A stretch of 64,000 bases of DNA, from NCBI RefSeq assembly GCF_003073045.1, contig NC_037596.1:26820392-26884391 (forward strand). Direction: 5' to 3'. The position numbers were made by a program, and so were the translations under genes. This DNA is from Pomacea canaliculata. Lineage: Eukaryota; Mollusca; Gastropoda; Architaenioglossa; Ampullariidae. Numbering within the stretch: position 1 is the first letter of the stretch; each line of letters opens with the position of its first letter. Below the pieces are notes generated by a model, which saw only the letters and a list, made by a program, of their open reading frames with translations, was not told the origin of the DNA and ran no database searches. Below, one piece after another: positions 11,607 to 24,800 of the stretch.

Positions 11607-13987
11607 CTCATGATCAGGGATGGGCAAGCTACTTTTAATTTGTAGCCGGCTAGGCTACAGCTACTTTTTTTCAAAATGTAGCCGGCTACACTACAGCTAC
11701 AATTTTGCAAAAAGTAGCCAGCTACTTTGGGCTACTTTTAAAATGTAGCCAGCTTCTTTGGCTACTTTTAAAAGCGTGATGTTATAACAAGTTAGCTGTA
11801 GCCAGCTGGCTGTAGCAACAAACACAAACATCAAACATACACACAAAACACTATTACTTGCTTTACAAAGTTTTTATTATAATAATGAAACGGAGAACTG
11901 CGATATACCGACAATTTTATTTAGTGAATCCATAAATGCTTTCATTCATTCCTTGCACCCTTCCTCCCCCGGCCTTTTTCACACAATAAGTACACGTATT
12001 TTACGATTATATTTCTGGATCTTTTTCCTCATCCTGTTTTAGTGACAAAAGAAATTATATAAGTTTTCCGATAAACATTTGTTTTCTATAACTATTTGTT
12101 CCCTATTACTTAGAAATGAAAACTAAACAGATGCTTAAGTATCAGGTACCTGGTGGAATTTTCAATAAGTTAGGTTATGTGGTGATGAAAAATGTCAACC
12201 TCTTATCAATACTGTGACAATGAACAACAGACCATTGAAATAAATGAGTTTGCATGGAATGTAAGTAAAACACTGCTTAATCTAATTTAGGCAAGCAGAT
12301 CATAAGGCATTTTTTTCTAACACCGACACTGAAAACAAAGAAAAGAACACAAACTAATTGTTTCCAAAAGCTGATAGGGTGAAAAGTATAGTCCTGGCAT
12401 ACTAGAATAGACTTTAATTATATAGTACGATGTCAAATGTAGCATATAAACACTGAAATATATTTTTCAAAAATGATCTGATACAAGATATATTTATTTT
12501 AAATCTTTAAGCTTGAATTTCTCTGTCGTTTTTGACATCCAGTCCTAAACTATAAAAACATATTTCTCAAGATTGGCTTGTGCTACAGCAGTAAAATTTT
12601 GCAATATTGTTTAGAAATGCACAAGCTACAAAGTGATGCATTTGAGAATATGGTATAGACATTACTTTTGATAAAATTAACATTTTTCTAAATATTTTCT
12701 AAATATTTAATTGCCACATTCACACTGAGTCGGGGGGTACCATGTCTGATTTTTTATATCTCCTAGAAATCTTGAGATATCAAAACGCCTTATGCATCAG
12801 TTTTCTTATCAGTGCCTCTAGTTTACAAAAAATCCAAAACCTTTGGTATATGACTTATGGTATTGTGTAAATTTGTTTTTTAAATGCTTGTACGTTTTGA
12901 AACAAAATCGTTGATTAAAGTCACAATTTTCACTTTAGGTACTCAAAAACAGTTTTAAAGTGCTATATTTATGTTATTTTGTTACTCTATATTTAAAAAC
13001 CCTTAAAGATATTTAAAATATGGATTTTAATTTTTGGAGTGTACCGGTAACCTTAAAACAAATCTACATTCTTTTAGTCCTTCATGGAATTGAATTTGAC
13101 CAGAACTTTGGCCTCGAAGTTGCTGTCTGTCACCCTAGTGCGCAGCTTTGTCATGATAAGTCCTGCCAGACTGAACAATCTCTCAACAATTCTTGCATTT
13201 GAAACTATAGCCACATTTTGTGGCTTCGCAAAATGTAAAAAATTTCAAATAAGGCTGGAAATTGATGGGTACGTCCATCTTCGTTTTTCAAATCGCTCGC
13301 GCCACATGGACGACCTGGTACTTCCGGTTACTGAGCGTGCGAGACACGTGGTGTCTGGCTGTCAAGACACCGAGCAGTGAGAGCAGTGGCTGTCGTCGTC
13401 TTGCTGACACGCTGTCGACGAATGGTCGTGTAACCAACACGTCAAATGGCTACGTAGAGTGGGCTGTCGTACCAGAAATAACAGAGAGATTGAATTCCAC
13501 ACTGAAGTTTTCTTTAATTCAGTATCTTTTTCTCAGCAGCTGGCCTAACTTCTCTCTCTCTCCAATTCACAAAGAGGTCCCACACCACTGTCAGCCCTGC
13601 TATTTATTCTCCCTCCCCTCGAACATTCTAGCACAGACATTCTATTTCGTCGCAATAAAGACATTTTTTGAACATTGCTACATTGTTGAACATCATTTCC
13701 TCCCTCGCACAAAGACATTCTATCTTTTACATTGCTGCCGTGCTGAACATTCTGGAATATAGATGCAAATCTACAACCCAAAGACATTATACTTTGTACA
13801 CTACTAGAGTGTTACAGTCCTGAAAGTAGCCAACATGTAGCCAAGCTACAGCTACTTTCTAAAATGTAGCTACGGCTACAAGCTACTTTTTTTAATTAGT
13901 AGCCGGCTAAGCTACAAGCTACAAAATTTGTAGCCGGCTACAGTAGCTGTAGCTAGGCTACAGCTACTCCCCATCCCTGCTCATGAT
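11607..13987. mobile_element. hAT DNA transposon with intact ends and 8-bp target duplication
   Basis: The element runs from 11615 to 13979 (2365 bp). It starts CAGGGATGGGCAAGCTAC and ends GCTACTCCCCATCCCTG, giving inverted ends beginning CAGGGATGGG. The 8-bp sequence CTCATGAT lies immediately outside both ends (11607-11614 and 13980-13987), the target-site duplication length of the hAT superfamily. The outer ~230 bp of the left end and ~190 bp of the right end are packed with GTAGCC(G/A)GCTA(C/G) and CTACAGCTAC motifs, including the 12-base palindrome GTAGCCGGCTAC. The interior is AT-rich and holds a transposase remnant on the minus strand. Only the C-terminal part is recognisable, so the element is probably non-autonomous now. 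The perfect target duplication argues for a fairly recent insertion or little change since. Confidence 0.9.
13074..13234 (-). pseudogene. hAT transposase C-terminal dimerisation region, remnant
   Basis: A minus-strand frame ending with a stop at 13074 reads NARIVERLFSLAGLIMTKLR, followed about 11 residues later by FEAKVLVKFNSMKD. This is the hATC pattern (N-A/S-xx-ERLFS-xxG-xxxx-x-R-xx-L) near the C-terminus of hAT transposases, followed by the usual short tail. Upstream on the same strand the frame is soon interrupted, with plausible continuation (PALFEIFY) in another frame. The coding region is therefore decayed. It lies inside the element at 11615-13979 and ends about 1.46 kb from that element's left end. 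Confidence 0.75.
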
Positions 13988-15874
13988 GACAGTGCCTTTT
14001 AAAATTGGTTGGTACTTGTGTCCTGCTGTGCATTCGTGTTTATCTCGGATTTAGCACAGCTGTCGTTGTTTAATGAGTAATCACTTTTGCGCTATCCTGT
14101 CGTTTGAGAACTGTCCATAAATATCGACATTACAGTCCTCACCAAGAAGAAAACGTCGGTTTGACGACGACGCCACTCTAAAAACCCAATAAAATGTCCG
14201 TTAGACCCAACATCGAGGCAGAACGTGCAGCTACCTGTAGCAATCATGGAGTTCACAAACACGGCTTCCAGCACGTTCGATCAGTATCAGGGAATGGGGA
14301 TATGGGGATGTGGAGTGGAGGAAACGATTTCCCAGGATCGAGCAACCAATTAAATTTCGTCCTGGAACAACAAAACCAAATTGATGATATTCTGACTTTA
14401 TCCGGAGGACTATATATTTACGCACGGGTCACTATCGATTAGGGATTAGTTTTCTTAATATGCTGTTATAAAATTAAATAAAACTTCTAAAGAGACCTGC
14501 TTTGGAATTGTATCGAATACAAAATTGGATGTTAATTCTCATATAACCATGAAAGCACAACGGGGACATGTGAACCAAACACTGAGCACGCATTTTAATT
14601 CATTTTAGAGTGTTTGTATTCAATTGGTTTTGTAGGAAATAACTGTTTTTATGGCAGACTGTTGATCGTGTCTTCCTCCTTTCAATGCATACACAGCTTT
14701 CCCATGTGTTAATGGTGTTTGCTAACCACTGATCCTTTTATACGCAACTGTCACAAGAGATCGAGTTTTCGTGTGCATTATATAATTAATTTGCGATTGG
14801 TAGAATGAGGTACGGGATGTAACAGAAAAGTTTCCTTTCGAAATGATTATTCCTGCTTTATTCGTATATGGGAAAAGAATTGTTAGTGTTTTGCGAACTA
14901 TAAATTTTTTTTTAAATCTATACCGTTTTAATTGTTCCATCGATCATCATATCGTCGCCACATCAAACCGATCTCCCCTTGCTTATCATATAGTTATCGC
15001 CATGCAAAGGCACTCGTGCACACGCAAAAACTAGGCTAAATATATTTCCTGGCAATTTTTTAAAGAGAGGATTGAGGAATCATGAGCCATATCCTAACCG
15101 GATTTTTGCATGGCTTGTATACAGTGTCTGTGATGATGCTTATAGTTTGTTCTTCAACACAAAGTCATATTACAACAGCTTTGCATTCCACCGTAATCCT
15201 CCTTAAACTGAACGTTTGACAGCTTAATTTGTTTTCAAATCCGATTAAATGATTGAAATACGCTGCAATTTCGTCGAGTAGAATCTTTTGCGGTCAGCAT
15301 TCTGCGGGAGTTAACTCCTGATACCTTAATGATGCATTCAATAGGAGGTACCTCCCTTGTTATTCTGCTCCCTCCTGCCTCAGCACATAAAACTAAAAAA
15401 ACACCCCGTAACATCACACAGCTGAATATTATCTAATGAAATATTAAAATAAAAATCTTTCCTTTGACTGTTTACAGCTACGTTAGTTTTCGAAGTCTTA
15501 AACGTAACATTACGGCGTGTTTGGAGTTAAAAATTAGCAATCCCCACTTGTCTCTATTTGCCAGAAGCACATCGTTATGGTTTGGGTCCAATGGAAAGAA
15601 GGCGGAAAATTTTGGTTGAGTGCTATGCCGAACTGTGGATAAACCATGTAAACATCGCCTTTCGTGAAAAAGCGATCACGTAACGTTTTTGTTCAATAAA
15701 TTTTGAAGATCACACTTGCTGCAAATTCGATAATTCCGAAGTTATCTTAATAAAGTTGGGAAAGATTTTTAGATATCAAGTCTGGACCAGTCTTGTTGAA
15801 AAAGACTTTTCCGGCCTGTTAGAGATCCATGGTTTTTTTCTGAGATTAAAAGATTCGTGTGAAAGATCGAAGTC
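13988..15874. other. Intergenic, upstream of HAUS5
   Basis: No gene is supported. The last few hundred bases before 15875 should hold the HAUS5 promoter and 5' UTR, but I see no clear TATA box or decisive motif. Confidence 0.4.
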
Positions 15875-18800
15875 ATGGCGCACAACATTCCTGAAGGAGA
15901 CATCAGCGTTCAGCTGCACACATGGGCGATGAAAGAGATGAATTTTCATCCCAAGGCAGCTTTCAGTGGTTCCAGTATTCCATCACCAGATGATTTTAAA
16001 AGGTTTTCTCTATTTCTTTTTCTTATATATAAACTGATTTACATTGTTGATTCGTAATCCGTTTGGCGACGAAGAAACAACACATTTTATAATTAATAAT
16101 AGTTTTATTATTTACACTTACAGTAATCAAATGAAACTGTATGACAATGCTTAGAAGGTATTCTTGAAGTTAATAAGAGTGATTATACTGCAGTTCCTGG
16201 GTACATTTCCCCCTCAAAAACCCCAACTTTCAAAAATATTAGGTCAAGCAGAGAAAATACAGACTAAAACATGATTGTTGCAGCAATTTTGTTTTTTCTT
16301 AGTCTTACAATGTATTAGTGTAAGTGTTTACAGAAGGGCCTATTTGTTCAAAAGCAGATATTCTAATGGATAAGAAATTAATTTCAGATATCATGGTTGT
16401 ATGAATTGTCTGACTTGCAGCATTTGCCGAGGTACCCAGCAGATTGAGTTATGGAAGTATGTTGTCCAGCATGTAAGGTCTTTGCAGTAAGTGACTTCAG
16501 AGTCAGACTTTTGATTGAGTGAAGTAATTAACTTTCTTTTTTTTTAATTGAATTACTAAATATTCTGTAGATTTTTATGTCTTTTAGTCACTTTTGGTTT
16601 GTGAATAGGGGCATATAGACCCTGTAAGAGAGCATTTACATGTCTATGCCTATGTGTGGAAGGGGTGTAGAGATGGGAATGGGTATGCAAAAGATTGATA
16701 CCAAGGTAAACTAGCTTTTAGAGATTACTGTTTTGCCTTTGTCTTGTCTTAAAAAATTAATGCTGCTTAATATATAGGTACTTACATAGTACAGGTGTGC
16801 TTATAAGTATTTAAAGAAAGGGTGTACAACACAACACTGACCTTATAATTTATTGTCCTTTTTTTTAAAAAAAAACAGAACAGTAAAAAAAGTACGAGGA
16901 AATTTGGCTCTGTATCCTTTGTTTTGAATTATCAGTGGAAAGTGTAGACATAGAAATGTTGTTCAGGGGTATTTATTTACATGTACACAATTCTTGTATT
17001 CTTCACAATTTGATAAAAAGAATTTAGATACTTTGATTTACACAGGGTGCTTTCTGAATCTTTGACAGTAAATCTCTGCTTGTGGTTGATGCAGCAGATA
17101 ACACCAGAATCAGTAAAAGAAAAGCTAAGAAAGAAATCAGTAATTGCTGACCATTGGATGTGCTAAACTTTTATCTAGGCAACTACTAATATGTGATCAT
17201 CATTACTAATATTTAGGGAAAGAACGTCAGTCTTTTTTGGGGACCAGCATGATCACATATAGAAACGTCACAAAGATGGTTAATGTGTGAAATTTAAATG
17301 AACTGTTAAGGGAACACTTTTAATAAGTCCATGAATTTATTGGTGTAAAAAATAACTACATTACCATAGGTGTTTTCCCTAGCAAACCGCTCATTCATCT
17401 TTTCACATCTTTTAACGCTGCACCTTGTAACGTACTTTATTTCTTATTTTTATTTCTAACTTTCATTTTTGTGACTAGAGCACCTTCCCATGTTCAAATT
17501 GGCCACTGGGACAAATAAAGTTGGTCATTGTCATTGTCATAGTATCTAACTTCTTTCATATCTGTAGTCAGAATAGCTACTAAAGATCTGAAAGTTTAGC
17601 GTATTCTGTTTTGCTTGCCTTCATTAGTAAACTGGTGCTTGTATAAGACACTGAGAATCTTCTGGAAATAAGTCATATCTGCCATAACCAAAATTATCCC
17701 TCAAAGCTTGGACCTAAACCTTTTTTTTTTTTTCAAAAGGCTACAAATAGATCAACTAAGCATTATGTTAGACTAGCATTTTGTCACATTTCAATCTTTA
17801 ACATGACCCTAGCCAAAGACGAACCCGTTGTAAACCATACAGAGTGAGTTACCAGACAGACACACTGTACAGTGATGAACAGCAGCAGATGCTGGAGCAA
17901 AGGGCTAGTCTGTTACAGGAGATGACATCGGATCTTTCTGATATCCGACAGCTGGAGCATGAGATTAAAAGAATGTCAGAGGAAATTCAAGCAACAGGTA
18001 AATTTTTAACAGAATGTATCAATGGCTGTAGAAATATTTAGTCATATTTGAGATGGCCAAGACATTACCAGAATAATCCTTCTAGTGGAAGGCTACTTGA
18101 AGGATTTTTTTAAATTCGAATTTTTTTTTTTTAAATCTTCTCTAAAACATTTCTCTGAGTCTTAATGTGTAAAAGAACAGGTTAATCATAGACAAAGCAA
18201 AGATGCTGAGAATGTTAAATAGATAGTGAAAATGATACCTGACCAATTTTTGTCCTCATTAATTTTTCTTTAGTAAGATTATTGAATGCTTGATATGTAG
18301 CTAAGTATCAGTTTATATATATATATCAGTTATAAAACTTTTAAGATTTTTTTTTTCTGTTGCAAATTACAAACATTGTGATTTAGGCAAGATGGACTGC
18401 AAATTCCAAATATTTACTAAAATTATTGCCTAAAATGACCACCAGCATAATTTACAAATCATTGATAAGTGAACAACGGTGAAGTGTTTTTGCATTTCTT
18501 TTTTAGTTTTGAATTTCTAAAAGACATTGTTTAAACGCCAATTCCTTTTAAAGACGTTTTAAATAAAGTTATTGTCACATGACCATCTTGGACATCAGCA
18601 AATCAGATTAAGGAGAGATAATAAATAAGGCTCTCACTCCTTGTGTCTTTCTGTAACAGGAGTTCTGGATGCATGTTTGACTTTAAAACAAAAGTATCAT
18701 TCTCTTGTACAATTTCACAATTTTGTAACTGAAGTTCTCAGTTTTCCTTTGGCTTCAGAACGAGAGTACCAGCATGGAGTGGAGGCACTGCGAGATGTGA

Positions 18801-21800
18801 GGAGAAAGACTTGCCTTCTTGGTGTTTTCACTGCATACAGCGATAATCTGACATCACAAAATGAAGCATTTGCTGAAAAGATAGACATCAAAGTTGATGC
18901 TTTGAAACCAAAAGAGTGAGTGCAGCATGTTGTATAAGAGCTACGACCCTGAGAAAATATTTTGTTTGATCGCTTAAGGGTGACTGTGTAATAGCAGAGG
19001 TGTGCAGAAATGTAATTTAATAGAATGTATTAGCTAAGTGGTCAAGTAAAATGGAATAGAAAAGCACTTCTATCTTGAAATGGACTAGCATTGTAAACAA
19101 GTACAAAGAGTATAATATGTTACTTAAAATTAAAGAAAAAATGTGTAAAAGAACTGGAAGTTTATGCTGATATGGGTGAAGGATCAAGTGAGATTGAAGA
19201 GAAAAGCATATATCACTTAAAATAGACTAAAATCATAATTACAAAAAAGTGTAATAAGACAAGACTATGAGAATTGATGAAAAATGTGTAAAAGGAATGG
19301 GTTCATTATGGTAGCTTAGAATGATACAAAGATAAAGAAAGAGATAGAAAGAGTGTGTGAGTGTGCATGCCAGTATGTTAGATAAGTTACAAGTATTCTA
19401 CAGTTCTGACTTATTCAATTCTTTTTGCATGCATGCATGCATGCACTCATATATGCACATATATTAACTCTTTTTTTTGAATAGGACAGACCCTCATCTT
19501 CATCCAAAATCAGAAGGAAATGAGCTGGAAACAACAACTATGGTATGCATGGTACACAGTACTACATTGCATTTCTAACGCACATGGCATGTGCAAATAC
19601 ATAATCTGAAGCATACTTTGAAGCAGATAGACATACACAATACTTAATTAAAACTAATGTACTTTGCAAAATTGCATTCAGCACACAAGATGGTAACAGT
19701 TTCCCATGTGACATACACAGCAACTTCTCAACACAGACCTTTCCTGTCTAGCGTATTACATTTTCTGTGAAGAGAAAATAACGTTTCTGTTAATAATAAT
19801 ATTTTAAAAGACACCTTATTTAACACGTACTAGGTGCACTCATTCAGTCTATTCAGAAAACACTACTAAAACAAAGGCATGAAAAGCAGTACTTGGAAAT
19901 ATCCAGTCAAACAAGACAAGAATAACTTATGCATTTTTTTTATATCTCTAACAAGATGCTTATTAATTTGTATTCTTTGGTGAGTTTTTACTCTTAAAGG
20001 CTGAACTTCCACTGTCCATCAGAAATAATAGTTTGTGGGGAGGGAGGTGAGGGTAGTTGCTGGACCAGATGTAAGCAATGATCCAAACTTGACCCCGAAG
20101 GTTTGCATGTGCCCCTGATCTCCCTCGCCTTGAAGCGTGTTCAATATTTTGCTCTTGTAAGTGCCTAATTGTTTTCAGCGTCAAGTCCGAGAATCATGTG
20201 AAAGAATTGAAAACTTTCTTCATCACACCCTACAAGGTTCATTTGGCAAGGACAAAACAATGTTGTAAGTTGTTTATATACTTCACATATTTTTCTACTT
20301 ACTAAGTGAAATTCCTGTAATGGATGTCATCAGTTTCTTTTTTAAATCAATTGTAGCATGTCTTAAAAAAAAATAAAAGCCATTTCTCACTCTTCCTACT
20401 CCTTGATCATTGTTACCTCCTTTCTCTGTCTTTCTCCATATCTCTCTCTCATGGTCTAGTAGTGCAACAGTTAAAATGCTTGTTACCAATACAATAATGA
20501 ACAATGATGTGCTGGTTCCAATCATATTTTGGGTATGGTTTTTTTCTTTGCATGTGGGACTTGTTTACTAAGCCAGATGTTCTGCAGTAATATATTTGCT
20601 GGCTCAGCGTAAAACACCAGTTCTGAACTAACATGGTTTAAGTTGCCGGCTCGGTGTAAAACATTAGTTCCCTCAACTTCCTTTCTCTCTTTTTCTGTCC
20701 CTGCTATTTTTCTCTAGTCTTTCTCCTTGTATTAACATAAATATACTAATAAATCCATTAATTTGTTTTCTCTCTATTTCTCACTTTATCTAACTCATTG
20801 TGTAGCTTCTGTCGTTGGAACCATTCTTTTTATTTACAGCAGTACAAAGAAAGATCAGTTATGGAAAACAGTGGAGAGAACTCTCCGCGAAAACAGAATA
20901 GGGCAAGTGTTGTCTGCCATTGAACAGCTGAGTCAGGCTGGCGCAAATGCAATCCGAGAACACACCCTGAAGATCAACCTGCAACAGGATGCCCAGAAGC
21001 TCAGGTAATAGATGTCACAGATGGATTCTGCATCTTGCTGTGGTCCATATATAGCTTGTTACCCTCAACCGAAATCTCAACATATTTTGCAGCTAGCCTT
21101 TAGGACCTGTGTGATAAGATCTCCTTTGATGCTGGTCATGTGCAGCTGGATGAATTAGATGATGTTTTGTACAGCAAATTGTTCACAGCAGAACCTGTCT
21201 GTACACAGCATGTAAACTTCATGTGTGCTACAGTAATACATTGCTTTTGTGTTCACTATAGGAGTATACTGCTATACATTTTCTTGTTGTGATCTTCAGC
21301 CCTAACATTTTTATGCTAATGTTGTGCTGTTAGTAAGTACTTCATAAAGATGTGAAGATTAATGACCACAGATAAAGTGAACTGTAAAACTGAGTGTAGA
21401 AGCTAAAAAACAAATTTGTTTACTTAGGAAGAGTCTTTTTAAATGTTTTGTAAAGTCAAAGTGTTATAAACATAACTGCTTAGTTCCTTGGAGAGAGTTT
21501 TGGAGACTAAAGATATACTGTCATTTGTCTAATGCATCCCCATTTAGATGTGATTATTGAGGATCTTAGCTTCATTTACAGTGATTACAAAAGATCTCCA
21601 CTCCATGCATTTTGGTGTTCCTCACTGATCCCTACTGCATTAAAAGAATTTCACTTTCAGGTTTAAATATAGAAGAGGGGGCCATTTAACTGATGCTTCC
21701 AAACAGCCAACAGCCCTTCAAAGTGTTCACCAGCTTCTGCAGGTGAGGAATTGGTTTTCCAATGGGAGTAGCACTTTACTAGTATCAGGAGCAATGTAAG

Positions 21801-24800
21801 TTTTCACTGATTTAAAATTTTTCATTCACCAAGAAAGCTGCTAAATCAAGTCATTGATTGTCAAAAATGATTGAATTTATAGCCCTTGTTATCCAATGTG
21901 AAGATGTGCTCAACATGTTGTGTTCACAGGGCTTCAAACAAACCAGGAGTTAACATACAAAGCAACACACAATTAAAAACTTAAACAGGATGTCACAGTT
22001 TGTCCCAGGACTGAAGAAGTAACTGTTGTTTCTGTAACAGTAGAGAGACAACAAAAAAACATACAACAAATTCTTTTTTAACTCACAGAAGTCGCATTGT
22101 AGACCCTTGTTACAAAATCATGCGTAAACGCTAAGATCATTGAATAAGACAGTGTTATGAAGCATATTCAATATTTTTAAATCCTGTTACAATATCTTTA
22201 AGACTGAAAAAAAAATGCACGTGCTGTCAGGATAGCCAGTTGCAGCATGTCCTACGGTATGTGGAAACTGAAAAACATCGGAACACAGTGTTTCGCCTGG
22301 TAGAGGGTCTGAACACAACTCGAGGCCTAATCAACTCTTCTTTAAAAAAGTACTTAGGAAGTGAAGCAGGCAGTCTGCAGCTAGCTTCGTGAGTATGCGT
22401 AATAATTTCTCTGTTGTTAATAATAAATTCTGAGAGTGGAAGTCCTACAAAAATGGTCATTGTGAGTCATGCTAAATTAGCTTTCATGACTGCTAATTCA
22501 ATGAGTTGACTCCTTTCAGTGCCGTAGTGCAGGCTAAGCTGGATCTCACAGCTGATCGTGCTGCTGCCTTATTGCTTCGTCAAGAAGCAGAGGCACTGAG
22601 AGAAAAAGTAGCCAAGGGATGTACTGAAAGAGACAACCTACTTGCAATTCATCGCAAAATACAGGACTTTTATGATCTGGCTGTATGTATATCTCTATGG
22701 GCCGTTCATAGTTTGCTGTTTGGTAAATTACATGATGTTTTCATGAACAGGTTGATGAGCCATTCAATTCTTATCATAGATTTATTTTAGCCAAATGTAA
22801 ACAGTTGTAGAAATTCTTCAACTTAGAATTTCTGATTGTAATTTAAGAACCCGGAGAATCAGGTTACAGTTGCCTCCCCTGTTATTCTGTAAACATCTGT
22901 TAAAAAAAATTAGGTCATGTTTAAAACATTGTTGAGTATTGTCATTTGTTAATTTCATCAGAAAATTTGCAAATTTAGAATTATAGTCTTTACAATTGAT
23001 TTCATTATTTTAATATGGAGTTGCTTGCCTAGACATTCAGAAATTCCATTAAAATTGGAGATACAGTACTTATATCAAAATATTTTAAGATTCTTGAAGA
23101 TAAGCTGAAAATTGACATTTTTGTATCCTGTATCCTGACTTGACCCATGCTACTTCATGCAGAATGCCAAGCAAAATCTCATCCAGGTAGTTGCCAAACA
23201 GAATGCTGGTGCACGGTCACCGCCTGGCTGCACAGCAACAAGAAGTATGTATCATTGGACCATGCTATTGTCTTTTTTGCTCCTTGCAAACAGTAGATGT
23301 AAATAAACCACATTTTAAATGGTTGTGAATGAGCCCAAAATTGTTTTATCATTAGCTTGTTTTGCCTTGATGGCAGTGAAATTGTTATTTTTGTTGAGGG
23401 TTTGTTGAGGCTGCAAATGTTTCAACATTAATGTGATCATTTGTCAAGGTAACACAAAGGACTGAAAACACTGTTCATTTTTTTTTATTTTTTATTCCAA
23501 GATTTAGCCGTAAATATGTGATAGTTTTAAAATCACTCTTTTGCTTGTCACATAAAGAAGAAAGCATAATCTGGAGTCAAATCTTTTGATCATACACTAA
23601 TTTTTATTGTTTCGTAGATCACCCTCTACATCTTGCGGTCACTGTCTGGCCATGAATCAGAAATATATACTTTGACCACAGACCTCAAGGGCAATGTTAT
23701 TGCAGAAGTGGACAGATTTGCTTCCCTCTCCATGCCATATCTTGCATGGCTTTACCTTGACAGGTGAAAACAATTATTGTGTCTGTATTTAGTGTTCACT
23801 TCCTTTTTTTTTTAAAAAACTTAAAAGTTTTATTTATAAGCAGACAGTAAAGCTCATATTTACTTAGGGGGTCTGGCTGCACAACAGTTAAACCCTTGTC
23901 ACTTACAAGTCTGGATTTGGGATCTTGTGTTCAAATCTAGGCATGCTGTTCTTTTTGGTCTGTGGCACCTGTTTGCATAATCAGCTGCTTTTTTGTGACA
24001 CAGGCTTAGTTGCTGGATTGATGTGAAAAAAATTATATTTTATTTCCATAAGTATGTGTAATACTATAGATGAGATTTTAACCATCTTGTTACAATATTG
24101 GTTTAGTCAAATAGCTTTATAAATCGTTTCTTGCATAGGGGTAGGAGCTCTTTGTCCTGGGGACAGATTTCTGTCCTGAGAGAAACATTTTACTGAATTA
24201 CGAAGAAGCCAGGGACTATGAATCTTAAAGGGATAGTTTATCGTATCATGAATGATACCATACGCCAGTGGTAATAGATATTATTGTGTCCCTTGCGGAA
24301 ACGGATGTCACTGCAGTTAAAAAGATATGATTTTGCATGCTGTCATTCCAAAATGCAAATTTTTAACAAACAAGACTTTTCCGTAGCTCTTTAGCTCCTA
24401 TATGTAGAAGTAATAGGCACTTGAAATCGTTTACTTGAAGTCCAACTGCTTAACCATAGATTATAGATAAATTGTCAGTTGTGTGTGCACATAGGTGTGT
24501 GACATAGGTGTGCCTCAAGAATGGTTTTATGTAATACTGCATGTTTTTATTTTTTGCTATGATACACCACTTGCCTTATATTGTAACTAGCAGTTATTTT
24601 GTAACAGAGCACACTTACCAAGTTATAATTGCCCATTGGGATTAATAAAGTTGGTCATTTGTCAATATTGTGAACTATCAAAAACATTGTATGAGTTGTA
24701 ATATGAATGTTATTTGTGTGAAAATAGTGAAATAAAATGCAACCATATGTGTCTTATAATGTTATATGCATATGCTTTAGTGCTCGGAAATGTATTCAAT

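Noticed and set aside
16388-16420. Earlier start of HAUS5 exon 2 giving a CxxCxxCxxC cluster
   Set aside because: The phase also fits, but starting at 16421 after a better pyrimidine tract aligns SICRGTQQIELW with vertebrate HAUS5. The Cys cluster has no counterpart in the family.
23187-23244. Longer HAUS5 exon 12 ending at 23244
   Set aside because: It shifts the next exon into a frame with an early stop; the 24-base version keeps the frame.
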